A stretch of DNA of 64,000 nt from Azotobacter salinestris (GTDB lineage: Bacteria > Pseudomonadota > Gammaproteobacteria > Pseudomonadales > Pseudomonadaceae). The stretch lies in contig NZ_CP045303.1 of assembly GCF_009363155.1 (NCBI RefSeq), positions 186,001 to 250,000 on the forward strand, written 5' to 3'. Made by a program: the position numbers and the translations under genes. Of this stretch, positions 1 to 10,028 are shown in pieces (position 1 is the stretch's first letter; the number at the start of each line of letters is the position of its first letter). The notes beneath the pieces were generated by a model that saw only the letters and a list, made by a program, of their open reading frames with translations, ran no database searches and was not told the DNA's origin.

Positions 1-462
1 CGGTCGTCCTCTTCGACTACAGCCCCAGCCGGGCACAGGAGGTGCCCTTGCGCCTGCTCGCAGGCTATCGCGGCTACCTGATGACCGACGACTACGCCGG
101 CTACAACGCCCTGGCCGCGCAACCGGGCATCGAGCGCCAGGGCTGCTGGGCCCATGCGCGGCGCAAGTTCGTCGAGGCGCAGCAGGTGCAGCCCAAAGGC
201 AAGACCGGGCGCGCCGACCAGGCGTTGGCCTGGATCAACCGGCTCTACGCCATCGAGCGCGACCTCAAGCAGGCCAGCGATGCCGAACGCCTGGAGGGAC
301 GCCGGCAACACAGCCTGCCGGTCCTCGTCCAGCTCAAGACCTGGCTGGAAAAGACCCAGCCGCAGGTCACGGCGCAGAATGCGCTGGGCAAGGCGGTGAA
401 CTACCTGGCCAGCAACTGGAGCCGGCTCATCCGCTATACCGAGGCGGGCTACCTGCCGATCG
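1..462 (+). pseudogene. IS66-family transposase (TnpC), exon 1, interrupted
   Basis: The reading frame entering from the left edge encodes the central DDE region of an IS66-type transposase, including [12 protein letters not shown] and the CWAHARRKF motif. It runs to LPI plus the first base of the next codon at 462, where an antisense group II intron begins. Joining 462 to 2459 and 2518 to 4341 restores a continuous frame reading LPI-D-NNRAERAIRPF, then GRKNWL-FSDTPKG, as expected for IS66. The N-terminus lies outside the window. Intron 1 is antisense to this gene and cannot splice out of its mRNA, so the gene should be inactive. Confidence 0.85.
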
Positions 463-2458
<1,996 letters not shown>

Positions 2459-2518
2459 ACAACAACCGTGCCGAACGGGCCATTCGGCCGTTCGTCATCG
2501 GTCGCAAGAACTGGCTGT
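2459..2518 (+). pseudogene. IS66-family transposase, exon 2 (60 bp between two introns)
   Basis: This is a 60-bp sliver of the IS66 transposase coding NNRAERAIRPFVIGRKNWL, the conserved C-terminal signature of IS66 TnpC. It is bounded by the 5' end of the antisense intron 1 on the left and the GTGTGTCACG 5' end of intron 2 on the right. It shows that both introns entered the same highly conserved stretch of one transposase gene. Confidence 0.85.
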
Positions 2519-4340
2519 GTGTGTCACGAAGGAGGCGTCATGACGACGACATGAAAACGGCGGCATGACAATCCATGCTCCAAAGTGGATGGAGGTCGGC
2601 CCTCCGGTCAGGGCGTGCAGGCGCACTGATCAAACGGCCCGAAGCTGCGAGCATGTTCAGCATGCTGGTGGTGAGCGTTTCGGGAAAAGGCAGAGAAACT
2701 ACTGTCACGTAAGGCTCAGGTAGTTGAACGCAAGTGAACTGACTGATGAAGCGACGAAATCTCAGCTGGTGTCAAAACGGGCTTGTATAGCCGGGCCCCG
2801 AGAAGTGCAGAGGACACCTGTCTACCGACTGCACGGCACCCGTTGTTAAGGCAGCAAGAACCTGAGCCAGGCCATTTTGGGGAACGTGAGAACCTATTCT
2901 CGGCACGTATCGAGAGGATAGGGACGGACTCACCCGTAGTAGTGACGAAAGGCCTGTAATGGGGCTGGAGCGAAGGGGTGGGGATCACTTTCGTTGCGCG
3001 GGACACAACTCGAACGAGGATGACGTTTTAGTGCAGCGAAAAGCATTCGAAATACCGAAATCGCTGGTGTGGATGGCGTATCAGGATGTACGCCGCAACC
3101 GTGGCGCGCCGGGCTGTGATGGTCAGACGCTCGCGGATTTTGATCGGCAACGCGATCATAACCTCTACCGCATCTGGAACCGGTTGTGCTCGGGGACGTA
3201 TTTCCCACCGCCTGTACGGGAAAAGCGCATCCCAAAGGACAACGGCAAGGAACGCATCCTTGGCATCCCGACGGTATCCGATCGGGTAGCACAAGGGGCG
3301 GTGAAACGTTATGTGGAGGCTGTGATCGATCCGATTTTCCATGCCGACTCGTATGGGTACAGGCCAGGAAGATCGGCCCACGACGCCTTGCGTCAGTGTT
3401 CCATTCGGTGCCGACGAAAGAACTGGGTACTGGAAGTGGACATCAGTGCGTTCTTCGACCACGTTGGGCATGACCTGATCATCAGGGCTTTGGAACATCA
3501 CCAAATGCCATCATGGGTGATTCTGTACTGCCGACGCTGGCTGCAGGCGCCGATGCAGAGTGAGGCGGGGTTGCTTCAGGAGCGTGGGCGGGGAACACCT
3601 CAAGGAGGTGTGATCTCTCCGTTACTGGCAAATCTATTTCTGCATTACGCCTTCGATCGGTGGATGGATAGGACGCATCGCGGCGTGCCGTTCGAACGGT
3701 ATGCCGACGATATTGTCATCCACTGTTCAAGGATGAGCGAGGCTGTCCGAATCAGGCAGAGCCTGACGGAACGGATGACCGAAGTGGGCCTGGCCATCAA
3801 CGAGGACAAGTCGAAGGTTGTCTACATCGACATATTCGAGCGACACAATGTCGCTACGAGCTTCACCTTTCTCGGGTATGACTTCAAGGTGCGAACCCTT
3901 AGAAACTCCAAGGGCGAGCTCTTTCGCAAGTGCATGCCGGGAGCGTCGATGAAGGCTATGCGCAGGATGGTAAAGACGATCAAACACTGGCGCATCCATC
4001 GATCCACGGCGGATGACCTGAGGGATATTTCCCGGAGGTACAACGCCGTGGTTCGAGGGTGGATCGAATACTACGGTAAATTCTGGTACAGGAACTTCAG
4101 CTATCGGTTGTGGAGTGCATTGCAATCGCGACTGCTCAAGTGGATGAGGAACAAGTACCGAATCTCGACACGACAAGCGGAGCATCGGCTGCGTCTTGTT
4201 CGAAGAAAGAACCCGGAGTTATTCGCGCATTGGTATCTACTACGTGCATCGAATGTGTGATCAAGAGCCGTATGACGGGAGACTGTCACGTACGGTTCTA
4301 TGAGCAGCCAAGGGGTGAAATTCCCCTCGGTTGACTCGAC
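2519..4340 (+). mobile_element. Group II intron 2, sense within IS66 tnp
   Basis: The element starts GTGTGTCACG and ends TTGACTCGAC. The domain V hairpin is at about 4265-4298 (GAGCCGTATGACGGGAG...CGTACGGTTC). It carries an intact reverse transcriptase gene. It is in sense orientation with the transposase, so splicing would rejoin the flanking exons in frame (GRKNWL-FSDTPKG). It belongs to a different subtype from intron 1, judging by its RT and domain V sequence, and is closely related to intron 3. Confidence 0.87.
2959..4260 (+). CDS. ltrA: Group II intron reverse transcriptase/maturase (intron 2)
   Basis: About 433 aa from the ATG at 2959; a later start near 3031 (GTG, VQRKAFEIPK) would remove a 24-residue leader. 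RT motifs are intact: [29 protein letters not shown] and RYADDIVIH with both catalytic aspartates. A maturase segment with YNAVVRGWIEYYG follows. It lies inside the intron's domain IV, with domain V directly after its stop codon. It resembles the RT at 10120-11388 much more than that of intron 1. Confidence 0.85.
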   Translation: MGLERRGGDHFRCAGHNSNEDDVLVQRKAFEIPKSLVWMAYQDVRRNRGAPGCDGQTLADFDRQRDHNLYRIWNRLCSGTYFPPPVREKRIPKDNGKERILGIPTVSDRVAQGAVKRYVEAVIDPIFHADSYGYRPGRSAHDALRQCSIRCRRKNWVLEVDISAFFDHVGHDLIIRALEHHQMPSWVILYCRRWLQAPMQSEAGLLQERGRGTPQGGVISPLLANLFLHYAFDRWMDRTHRGVPFERYADDIVIHCSRMSEAVRIRQSLTERMTEVGLAINEDKSKVVYIDIFERHNVATSFTFLGYDFKVRTLRNSKGELFRKCMPGASMKAMRRMVKTIKHWRIHRSTADDLRDISRRYNAVVRGWIEYYGKFWYRNFSYRLWSALQSRLLKWMRNKYRISTRQAEHRLRLVRRKNPELFAHWYLLRASNV

Positions 4341-4528
4341 TCAGCGACACGCCCAAAGGCGCGACGGCCAGCGCGCAGCTCTACAGCCTGGTGGAAACCG
4401 CCAAGGCCAACGGGCAGGAGCCCTACGCCTGGCTGCGCCACGTCCTCGAACGTCTGCCGGCAGCGCAAGGCGTCGAAGACTACGAGGCGCTGCTGCCGTG
4501 GAACTGCACTCCGACGGCGGCACTGTAA
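4341..4528 (+). pseudogene. IS66-family transposase, exon 3 (C-terminus)
   Basis: This codes the IS66 C-terminal domain: SDTPKGATASAQLYSLVETA and on to ALLPWNCTPTAAL, then TAA at 4526-4528. It continues exon 2 in frame across intron 2. No convincing IS66 right inverted repeat was recognised before the next gene. Confidence 0.8.
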
Positions 4529-4639
4529 ACGACCGGCTCGGCCGTCAACAGATGGGGTTTATGGATCGCTTTCCGAGGTTTGCGTTTCCAGTGCGCATGA
4601 GAGAATGAACTAAGAGCAAAAAATTCAAGGCTGGTGAAG

Positions 4640-5089
4640 ATGAGTAGTATCGTGCCCGAACATGGGATAGTACGAAACGAAGTGAATGATGGCTGGTATG
4701 TTTTGCCGACCAAGAGTGGTCACTCTCCCAAGCCTTTTTTCGACGTGAGCTACCGCGGTGATTCTTCTGCCAGCTATGCAGCGGCAAAGGAGTTCAATGC
4801 GATGCTCAGACCCTATAAGAGCAGAATCAATAACTACTGTAGGCCACGCCGCAATAAGTCGCATCCTGACCTGCCAATTGGCATTACACTTGCGATCAGG
4901 GCAAGGCAGGGCAAAAATGCAGACGGCGTTGTCTATAACTTCAAGGTCAGCATATTCAACGGCAAGTCTACAACCGTATATATTGGGACCGAAAAAACCT
5001 GGCTGCAGAATTACGATAGTAAGCTCAAGAAAGCCATTGATGTGCGAAGACGATTCCGTGAGCCATTGTTGAAAGCTGAGTGCAACTGA
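4640..5089 (+). CDS. Hypothetical protein, basic, 149 aa
   Basis: I do not recognise the family. The ATG at 4640 was chosen over an in-frame GTG at 4634. The protein has a central stretch NNYCRPRRNKSHPDLPIG and a C-terminal part with YNFKVSIFNGKSTTVYIGT followed by a basic helix (KLKKAIDVRRRFREPLL). That pattern loosely recalls AP2-like or integrase-arm DNA-binding folds, which is only an impression. Base composition is more A/T-rich than the flanking genes, suggesting separate acquisition. It has no evident operon partner. Confidence 0.55.
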   Translation: MSSIVPEHGIVRNEVNDGWYVLPTKSGHSPKPFFDVSYRGDSSASYAAAKEFNAMLRPYKSRINNYCRPRRNKSHPDLPIGITLAIRARQGKNADGVVYNFKVSIFNGKSTTVYIGTEKTWLQNYDSKLKKAIDVRRRFREPLLKAECN

Positions 5090-5108
5090 CCTTGATGAAT
5101 CAATAGCT

Positions 5109-5155
5109 GGACTGCACACGACAATTATTTTTTGAATTTTTCGTGCAAGCAGTCC
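5109..5155 (+). terminator. Imperfect inverted repeat after the hypothetical gene
   Basis: GGACTGC plus CACGA pairs with TCGTG plus GCAGTCC across an A/T-rich centre containing a T-run (ATTTTTTGAATTTTT). The position, 20 bp after the stop at 5089, fits a transcription terminator. Low certainty, because the loop is long and no T-tract follows the stem. Confidence 0.35.
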
Positions 5156-5199
5156 TTTCCACACGATCATTCGATTAGCCCAAACAACAAGGATTCTCT

Positions 5200-6174
5200 G
5201 TGAAAAAGAGCAGCCTGGCTCTCGCCTTCATTCTCTCCATGGTCGGTCAGCATGTTCTGGCTGGCGCCCCCGAGTCGTTCGAGAAAGCCAAGATCGCCCT
5301 GCGCGAGAAGGTCTACTTCGACCGGCAAACATCCGACGTTGGGGACCTGTATTGCGGTTGCCGCTGGACATGGATGGGGCGCTCCGGCGGCCGGCTCGAC
5401 CTGAAGTCCTGCGGCTACGAAGTCCGGTCCGACAGCAACCGCGCCCAACGCATCGAGTGGGAGCACATCGTTCCGGCCTGGGTGCTTGGCCACCAGCGGC
5501 AGTGTTGGCAGAAGGGCGGCCGGGAGAACTGCAAGACCAGCGATCCGGTATTCCGCGTCATGGAGGCGGACATGCACAACCTGTCGCCCACGATTGGGGA
5601 GGTGAACGCGGACCGCAGCAACTACAGCTACGGCATGCTGCCTTCGACGCCGGCGCAGTATGGGGCCTGCCCAACCAGGACGGATTTCAAGCAGCGGGTG
5701 ACTGAGCCCCGAGACGCGGTGAAGGGCCTGGTTGCCCGCGTGCAGTTCTACATGCACGACCGCTACGGGCTGTCGATGTCGCGCCAGCAGCAGCAACTGT
5801 TCATTGCCTGGAACCGGATGTACCCGGCCAGCGCCTGGGAGCGCGAGCGTGATCAGCGGATTGCGCAGGCCATGGGGCACCACAACCCGTTCGTGACCGG
5901 CGAACGCACCTGGACGCTGGGGCACAAGCCGAGCCGGGAAGGCCTGGCTGGGCAGGGTACGGCCACGCCCGCCCGCCGGCCGGTAGAGCCGCCAGTGCAG
6001 GTTGCCGAACAGGGCGGCACCGCCCCGGTGATCGGCAACAGCGCCAGCAAGATCTACCACCTGCCGGTCGGCTGCCCGAGCTACGAGCAAGTGCAGGAAA
6101 AAAATCGTGTCTCGTTTGGCTCGGCGGCTGATGCCGAGGCCGCGGGGTTCCGCCGGGCGGGGAACTGCCGGTAG
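5200..6174 (+). CDS. Secreted endonuclease I (EndA/Dns family) with C-terminal Ada-like domain
   Basis: Predicted periplasmic or secreted DNase of the endonuclease I family, which degrades DNA non-specifically. The GTG start at 5200 gives a signal peptide of about 22 residues (basic MKKSS, hydrophobic core, ending HVLAG). Catalytic-type motifs are visible: RIEWEHIVPAW (E88, H89) and DMHNLSPTIGEVNADRSNYSYG (N127), plus paired cysteines. Beyond the usual domain, about residues 280-324 add SKIYHLPVGCPSYEQV...NRVSFGSAADAEAAGFRRAGNC, which resembles the zinc-binding Ada N-terminal module seen on some nucleases. It has no obvious operon partner. Confidence 0.85.
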   Translation: MKKSSLALAFILSMVGQHVLAGAPESFEKAKIALREKVYFDRQTSDVGDLYCGCRWTWMGRSGGRLDLKSCGYEVRSDSNRAQRIEWEHIVPAWVLGHQRQCWQKGGRENCKTSDPVFRVMEADMHNLSPTIGEVNADRSNYSYGMLPSTPAQYGACPTRTDFKQRVTEPRDAVKGLVARVQFYMHDRYGLSMSRQQQQLFIAWNRMYPASAWERERDQRIAQAMGHHNPFVTGERTWTLGHKPSREGLAGQGTATPARRPVEPPVQVAEQGGTAPVIGNSASKIYHLPVGCPSYEQVQEKNRVSFGSAADAEAAGFRRAGNCR

Positions 6175-6330
6175 GTCGCAGGGCGGCACGCTGAGCGGAT
6201 GCAATGCAGAGCTTCGTAGCTATCGACTTGGGATTTTGCGTGTTGCCGTTATCCTGGCCACAAATAACCGAGGAAAAGCCGCCCAGGCACCCAAATCGCC
6301 CCCCTTTGTCGGGGCTGAGCCCGCAGGAGA

Positions 6331-6360
6331 GGCGCGAGTTGCGGTGCGGCTAGTCCTTGA
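6331..6360 (+). repeat. 30-bp direct repeat, left copy
   Basis: This stretch matches 8758-8787 in the same orientation with a single mismatch (GGCGCGAGTTGCGG versus GGCGCGTGTTGCGG); the last 23 bp are identical. The right copy overlaps the 3' end of the metallo-hydrolase gene. The two copies bracket the mntA-hepT-helicase module. Confidence 0.8.
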
Positions 6361-6363
6361 GCC

Positions 6364-6405
6364 GGTGCGCGGCAAGCCTCGCCCTTCAGGGCGGGGAAGG
6401 AGTGA
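6364..6405 (+). mobile_element. Possible IS200/IS605-type right-end remnant
   Basis: AAGCCTCGCCCTTCAGGGCG followed by GGGAAGGAGTGACG forms a short GC hairpin with a downstream purine-rich tail. This is the pattern of right ends of IS200/IS605 (IS1341-type, TnpB-only) elements, where the TnpB guide RNA terminates. No tnpB or tnpA remains nearby, so it would be a solo end. The call rests on pattern memory. Confidence 0.4.
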
Positions 6406-6502
6406 CGTGGAATGGCAAAACCGGAGTTCGTCGTTGTCTTTCCCCTAGGGTTAAGCAATCCTGAAACGAAGTTACCCAAGCTTCATTATGGAGAGGAATG
6501 GC

Positions 6503-6793
6503 ATGAAACCGTCAGTAGCTCTTGACGCCAATCGGGAGGCTATCCGTCGTGTGGTGGAGTCCCACCGCGCCTGCAACGCTCGCGTGTTCGGCTCCGTCGT
6601 CCATGGTGACGATGGGGAGGGCAGCGACCTGGATATTCTCATCGACCCGACGCAGGAAACGACCCTCTTCGACATTGGGGCGATCCGGCATGAGCTGCTG
6701 CAACTGCTCGGCGTGCCAGTGGACGTGCTGACTCCGAAGGCGCTGCCCGAGAAGTTCCGGACGAAGGTTCTTGCCGAAGCAGTGCCGATATGA
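6503..6793 (+). CDS. mntA: MntA-type antitoxin (minimal nucleotidyltransferase)
   Basis: Antitoxin of the MntA-HepT type: a minimal nucleotidyltransferase that neutralises HepT by AMPylating its active-site tyrosine. From the start at 6503 (96 aa) the signature GSx10DxD is intact: G30-S31, then D42 and D44 in GEGSDLDILID. This start was chosen because GGAGAGGAA lies at suitable distance; an upstream ATG at 6488 is in frame. The stop overlaps the hepT start (ATGA), indicating translational coupling. Confidence 0.85.
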   Translation: MKPSVALDANREAIRRVVESHRACNARVFGSVVHGDDGEGSDLDILIDPTQETTLFDIGAIRHELLQLLGVPVDVLTPKALPEKFRTKVLAEAVPI

Positions 6794-7158
6794 GTCGAGA
6801 CATGCAACGCCTGGCCGACTACCTGGCGCATATCCTCGAAGCCATCGAGCGTATCGATCGCTACACCGAGGACATGAGCGAAGTAGCGTTTCTGGAGAGC
6901 GAGATGGCTCAGGATGCCGTGATTCGTAACTTCGAGATTATCGGCGAGGCCAGCCACAACATCGAAACGCACTACCCGGAGTTCGCCGCCGCTCACCCAG
7001 AGTTACCCTTGGCTGCCGCTTACCAGATGCGCAACGCCGTAGCGCACGGCTACTTCAAGGTGGATCTGGAAATCGTCTGGAAGACGATTCACCGCAATCT
7101 TCCAGGGTTGTATCGACAGGTGCAGGCGGTCGCACGGGAGCTACCTGCCGATGACTGA
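6790..7158 (+). CDS. hepT: HepT-type RNase toxin (HEPN domain)
   Basis: HEPN-domain toxin, 122 aa, all helical. The catalytic RX4HXY motif is intact as R81-NAVA-H86-G-Y88 within QMRNAVAHGYF; Y88 is the residue modified by MntA in characterised pairs. RNFEIIGEASHNI upstream is also typical. The start overlaps the mntA stop by 4 bp. The pair converges on the helicase gene, with 6 bp between the stop codons. Confidence 0.85.
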   Translation: MSRDMQRLADYLAHILEAIERIDRYTEDMSEVAFLESEMAQDAVIRNFEIIGEASHNIETHYPEFAAAHPELPLAAAYQMRNAVAHGYFKVDLEIVWKTIHRNLPGLYRQVQAVARELPADD

Positions 7159-7164
7159 TACTGA

Positions 7165-8664
7165 TTACGCCGCTGCTGGCGCTTTCTTCTGGAAGGCCAG
7201 CGGCACGTCCGGTTTCCTGCCGTCGCGTCGATCGACAAACTCCTGCATGATCTCCAGTACGGTCGAGTTGACGACCAGGTGCTGCTTGGCCCGGGTGGCG
7301 GCCACATAGAGCAGGTTCATCTCGTCCACCCAGGCCTCCGGGTCGTTGTCTGGCTTGAATGGCTCGAAGGAGAAGTCCTCGGCCAGTTGTACCGCTTCCC
7401 ACTCCAGCCCTTTGGCCCGGTGCGCCGTGCTCAGGGTGACGCTGGCCTCCAGCTCGTCGGTGACGGCATTGCGCCGTAGCTTGGCGAACAGTTCCGGCAG
7501 ATTCTTGCTGTACTGCTCGACGATCTTCACCGAGCGGGTCATCTCCGGGTCCTGGCTCTCGAAGGCGACATCCTTGTAGTGGTCGTAGTCGGGATAATCC
7601 TGGAGAAGTTTTTTTCCCTTGATCTTGTCGGGTTTGCCCTTCGACAGGGCGTGCAGGTCTTCGAGGTCCTGCAGGTTGTAGCCCTCGATACCGCCCACCC
7701 AGAAGATCTTCGCCCCGGCTTCGACCTCGGCCAGTGCCGCTTCGATGACGCCGACCACAGTGCGGCAGAGGATCGCCCGGTGCTCCAGATCGGTGGGCAG
7801 GGTCTTGGCAATCCGCGTCGGCTGCCCAAGCCCCGCCAGTTGCCGGCGCTCGCCCTTGAAGTGCAGCAGCATGTTGGCGACGTGGGCCGCTGCCGGGCCG
7901 AAGCGGAAGGACTGGGTGAGATAGTGCACCTCGGCGTTGGCCAGCCAGGGGGCATCGAGGGCGTCGACGGCGCCCCGGAAGCGGTACAGCATCTGGTGTC
8001 CATCGCCGCAGACGACCACACCCATGCCGCAGGCGGCCTGCTGCGCCAGGAGGCCAGCGATCACCGGGTTGATGTCCTGGGCCTCGTCGCCCAGCACGAT
8101 GTCGAAGCGGGTGCTCAGGTCCGGCTTCGACAGCGCCCATAGCTTCAAGTAGCCATCATGGGGGATGGGCGTGGCGTGGTTGTTCGGGTCGCACATCTGC
8201 GCCCAGAGCCGGCGGGTGGCTTCGACGATACTGTCGGCGGCCCGTCGCATGCGCTCGTTCTGCAGTTTTTCCGCGGGGAAGTGGAACAGCGTGATTTTCT
8301 CGTCCGCGCTGGCGAGGTAGTTGCCCAGCGTTTCCTGGACACTGCGCACCATTTCCCAGTTCTGGGAGTTGATGGCCCGGGCGATGTCGGTGAGGCGCAG
8401 GTTTCCGAGCTTGCGCTTGTACTGCTTGCCGATGGCACCGTAGGCCAGGCCGTGGGCGGTCTTGCAGGTCACATTGAGGGGAAATTTCTGCTTGGCGGCG
8501 ACCTCGACGCTCTTGTTGTAGCAGAGGTACAGAATCCGGGCCTCCGGGCGGGCCTGGGCGTAGCCGACCAGGGTCGTGGTCTTGCCGGTGCCGGCAAAGG
8601 CGACGAGCTTGAGGATTCTGGCCTGCGATCTGATCGCCGGCTCCTGTTCATGGGTGAATTGCAT
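7165..8664 (-). CDS. UvrD/Rep-like superfamily 1 helicase (FBH1-like)
   Basis: ATP-dependent DNA helicase of the UvrD/PcrA/FBH1 type, 499 aa from the ATG at 8664 (MQFTHEQEPA; an upstream in-frame ATG at 8691 is less likely). Walker A AFAGTGKTTTL at about residues 22-32, DEAQD motif II at 193-197, a motif IV-like QSFRFG, STAHRAKGLEW (motif V) and LYVAATRAK (motif VI) are all visible. It is shorter than housekeeping UvrD. It faces the mntA/hepT pair, and the three genes lie between the 30-bp direct repeats. A role in plasmid or phage defence is possible but inferred only from context. Confidence 0.85.
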   Translation of the reverse strand: MQFTHEQEPAIRSQARILKLVAFAGTGKTTTLVGYAQARPEARILYLCYNKSVEVAAKQKFPLNVTCKTAHGLAYGAIGKQYKRKLGNLRLTDIARAINSQNWEMVRSVQETLGNYLASADEKITLFHFPAEKLQNERMRRAADSIVEATRRLWAQMCDPNNHATPIPHDGYLKLWALSKPDLSTRFDIVLGDEAQDINPVIAGLLAQQAACGMGVVVCGDGHQMLYRFRGAVDALDAPWLANAEVHYLTQSFRFGPAAAHVANMLLHFKGERRQLAGLGQPTRIAKTLPTDLEHRAILCRTVVGVIEAALAEVEAGAKIFWVGGIEGYNLQDLEDLHALSKGKPDKIKGKKLLQDYPDYDHYKDVAFESQDPEMTRSVKIVEQYSKNLPELFAKLRRNAVTDELEASVTLSTAHRAKGLEWEAVQLAEDFSFEPFKPDNDPEAWVDEMNLLYVAATRAKQHLVVNSTVLEIMQEFVDRRDGRKPDVPLAFQKKAPAAA

Positions 8665-8757
8665 GTGTCTGGCCTCGCGCATGCGCTGCAATGGTGGTTG
8701 CAGGCCATGCTACCTGCCAGCCGGAAAATCCCAAGGCGCTGGCCGGGCGGCGCCTTG

Positions 8758-8787
8758 GGCGCGTGTTGCGGTGCGGCTAGTCCTTGA
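8758..8787 (+). repeat. 30-bp direct repeat, right copy
   Basis: This matches 6331-6360 with one mismatch. It covers the last codons and stop of the metallo-hydrolase gene (which ends at 8777 on the minus strand). A target-site or attachment-site type duplication at a gene's 3' end would look like this. Confidence 0.8.
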
Positions 8788-9868
8788 CGGGCAGCACCAG
8801 AGGCCCGGCTTCCTGCGGCGCATCGTCCTGCCAATCACCCTCGGCCACCCCACGCCACCACGGCTCGACCGCCTCGACCCGGGCCGGCTCGACCGGCTCG
8901 CCGAGGCGGGGCATCACCAGTCCCTCCGAGGCGTGCGCCAGCAGCACATCCGCCGGCTGGGACCAGGGGTGCATGGCCAGGTTGAAGGTCCCCCAGTGGA
9001 CCGGCAGGAGACGCCCGCTGCCCAACTGCTCCCAGGCCCGCAGGGCATTGTCCGGCCCCAAGTGAATATTGCCCCAGGCCGGATGGCAGGCGCCGACCTC
9101 GAGCATCACCAGATCGAACGGCCCGAGCCGCCGGCCGATCTCGGCGAAGGCCGGCGAGAGCCCGGTGTCGCCGCTGAAGAACACCGCATGCCGGTCGCCG
9201 CGCAGGGCGAAGGACGACCACAGCGTCAAGTTGCGATCGCGCAGCCCGCGTCCGGAATAGTGGTGCGCTGGCGCGGCGGTGATCGCCAGGCCGCCCGGCA
9301 GCACGGTACGCTCCCACCAGTCGAGCTCGACGATACGCTCGGCCGGCACGCCCCAGGCCTCCAGGTGCAGGCCGACGCCGAGCGAGGTGACGAAGGGCAC
9401 CCGCAACCGGGCCAGCGCCCGGATGCTGGGATAGTCCAGGTGGTCGTAATGGTCGTGGGAGATCAGCACCGCATCGAGCGGCGGCAGGGCCGCGATGTCG
9501 ACCGGCACCGGATGGAAGCGCTTGGGGCCGAGGAAGGGCAGCGGTGAGACGCGCGCGCCCCACACCGGGTCGGTCAGCACCCGGTGGCCGTCGATTTCCA
9601 GCAGCACGGTCGAATGGCCGAGCCAGGTGGCCCGCAGCCCGGTTTCGACGGGCCGGGCCCAGGTGGCGCGCGGGTCGATGACGGGGAGTAGCTGTGCCGG
9701 CGTGCGGCCCTCACCACGGAACAGGAAGTCGGCCAGCGTCGGCCGCCCCTCGGGCACGCGCTGCACGCTGGCCGGGTAGGTGTTCACGAAGCCTTCGCCG
9801 GCATACTGCCGGGAGGCCTGCATGCGTTCGAGCCTCAGCCCATTGGCACGTCGAGTAGAAAACGTCAT
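8777..9868 (-). CDS. Metallo-beta-lactamase-fold hydrolase (UlaG/NAPE-PLD-like)
   Basis: Zinc hydrolase of the MBL fold, 363 aa. The HxHxDH motif is clear as H138-D-H140-Y-D-H143 in LISHDHYDHLD, preceded by the WLGHSTVLLEIDG strand typical of the UlaG/NAPE-PLD-like branch; FSGDTGLSPAF supplies the next metal ligand. The start at 9868 has an AGGAG site (AACAGGAGAATGAG). The substrate is unknown; relatives act on phosphodiesters, lactones or phospholipids. It sits directly downstream of a truncated minus-strand gene. Confidence 0.85.
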   Translation of the reverse strand: MTFSTRRANGLRLERMQASRQYAGEGFVNTYPASVQRVPEGRPTLADFLFRGEGRTPAQLLPVIDPRATWARPVETGLRATWLGHSTVLLEIDGHRVLTDPVWGARVSPLPFLGPKRFHPVPVDIAALPPLDAVLISHDHYDHLDYPSIRALARLRVPFVTSLGVGLHLEAWGVPAERIVELDWWERTVLPGGLAITAAPAHHYSGRGLRDRNLTLWSSFALRGDRHAVFFSGDTGLSPAFAEIGRRLGPFDLVMLEVGACHPAWGNIHLGPDNALRAWEQLGSGRLLPVHWGTFNLAMHPWSQPADVLLAHASEGLVMPRLGEPVEPARVEAVEPWWRGVAEGDWQDDAPQEAGPLVLPVKD

Positions 9869-9896
9869 CTCATTCTCCTGTTCCTAAAAGAGGCTC

Positions 9897-10028
9897 ATTT
9901 GGCCTTGAGCTTTGCCGTGTAGCCGCTCTACCAGGGCATGCGGATCGTGGAGGATCGGCTGCAACTGAAGCCGATATATCTGGTTCGACACCCGCAACAT
10001 GCGATCCCATTCGCCTTGGGTGCCCCTG
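9897..10028 (-). pseudogene. 3' fragment of an unidentified gene
   Basis: On the minus strand an open frame ends ALVERLHGKAQGQMSLF and stops 10 bp before the ribosome-binding site of the metallo-hydrolase gene. It probably belonged to the same transcription unit. It loses its frame where intron-3 sequence begins near 10028, so only about 44 C-terminal residues survive. I cannot name the family. Confidence 0.4.

Larger units (their letters stand above)
6175..6502. other. Non-coding stretch with repeat and IS200/IS605-like end
   Basis: No gene is supported here. The stretch carries one copy of a 30-bp direct repeat (6331-6360) and a hairpin resembling an IS200/IS605 right end (6364-6405). The predicted ribosome-binding sequence of mntA (GGAGAGGAA) lies at its right edge. 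Confidence 0.6.
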
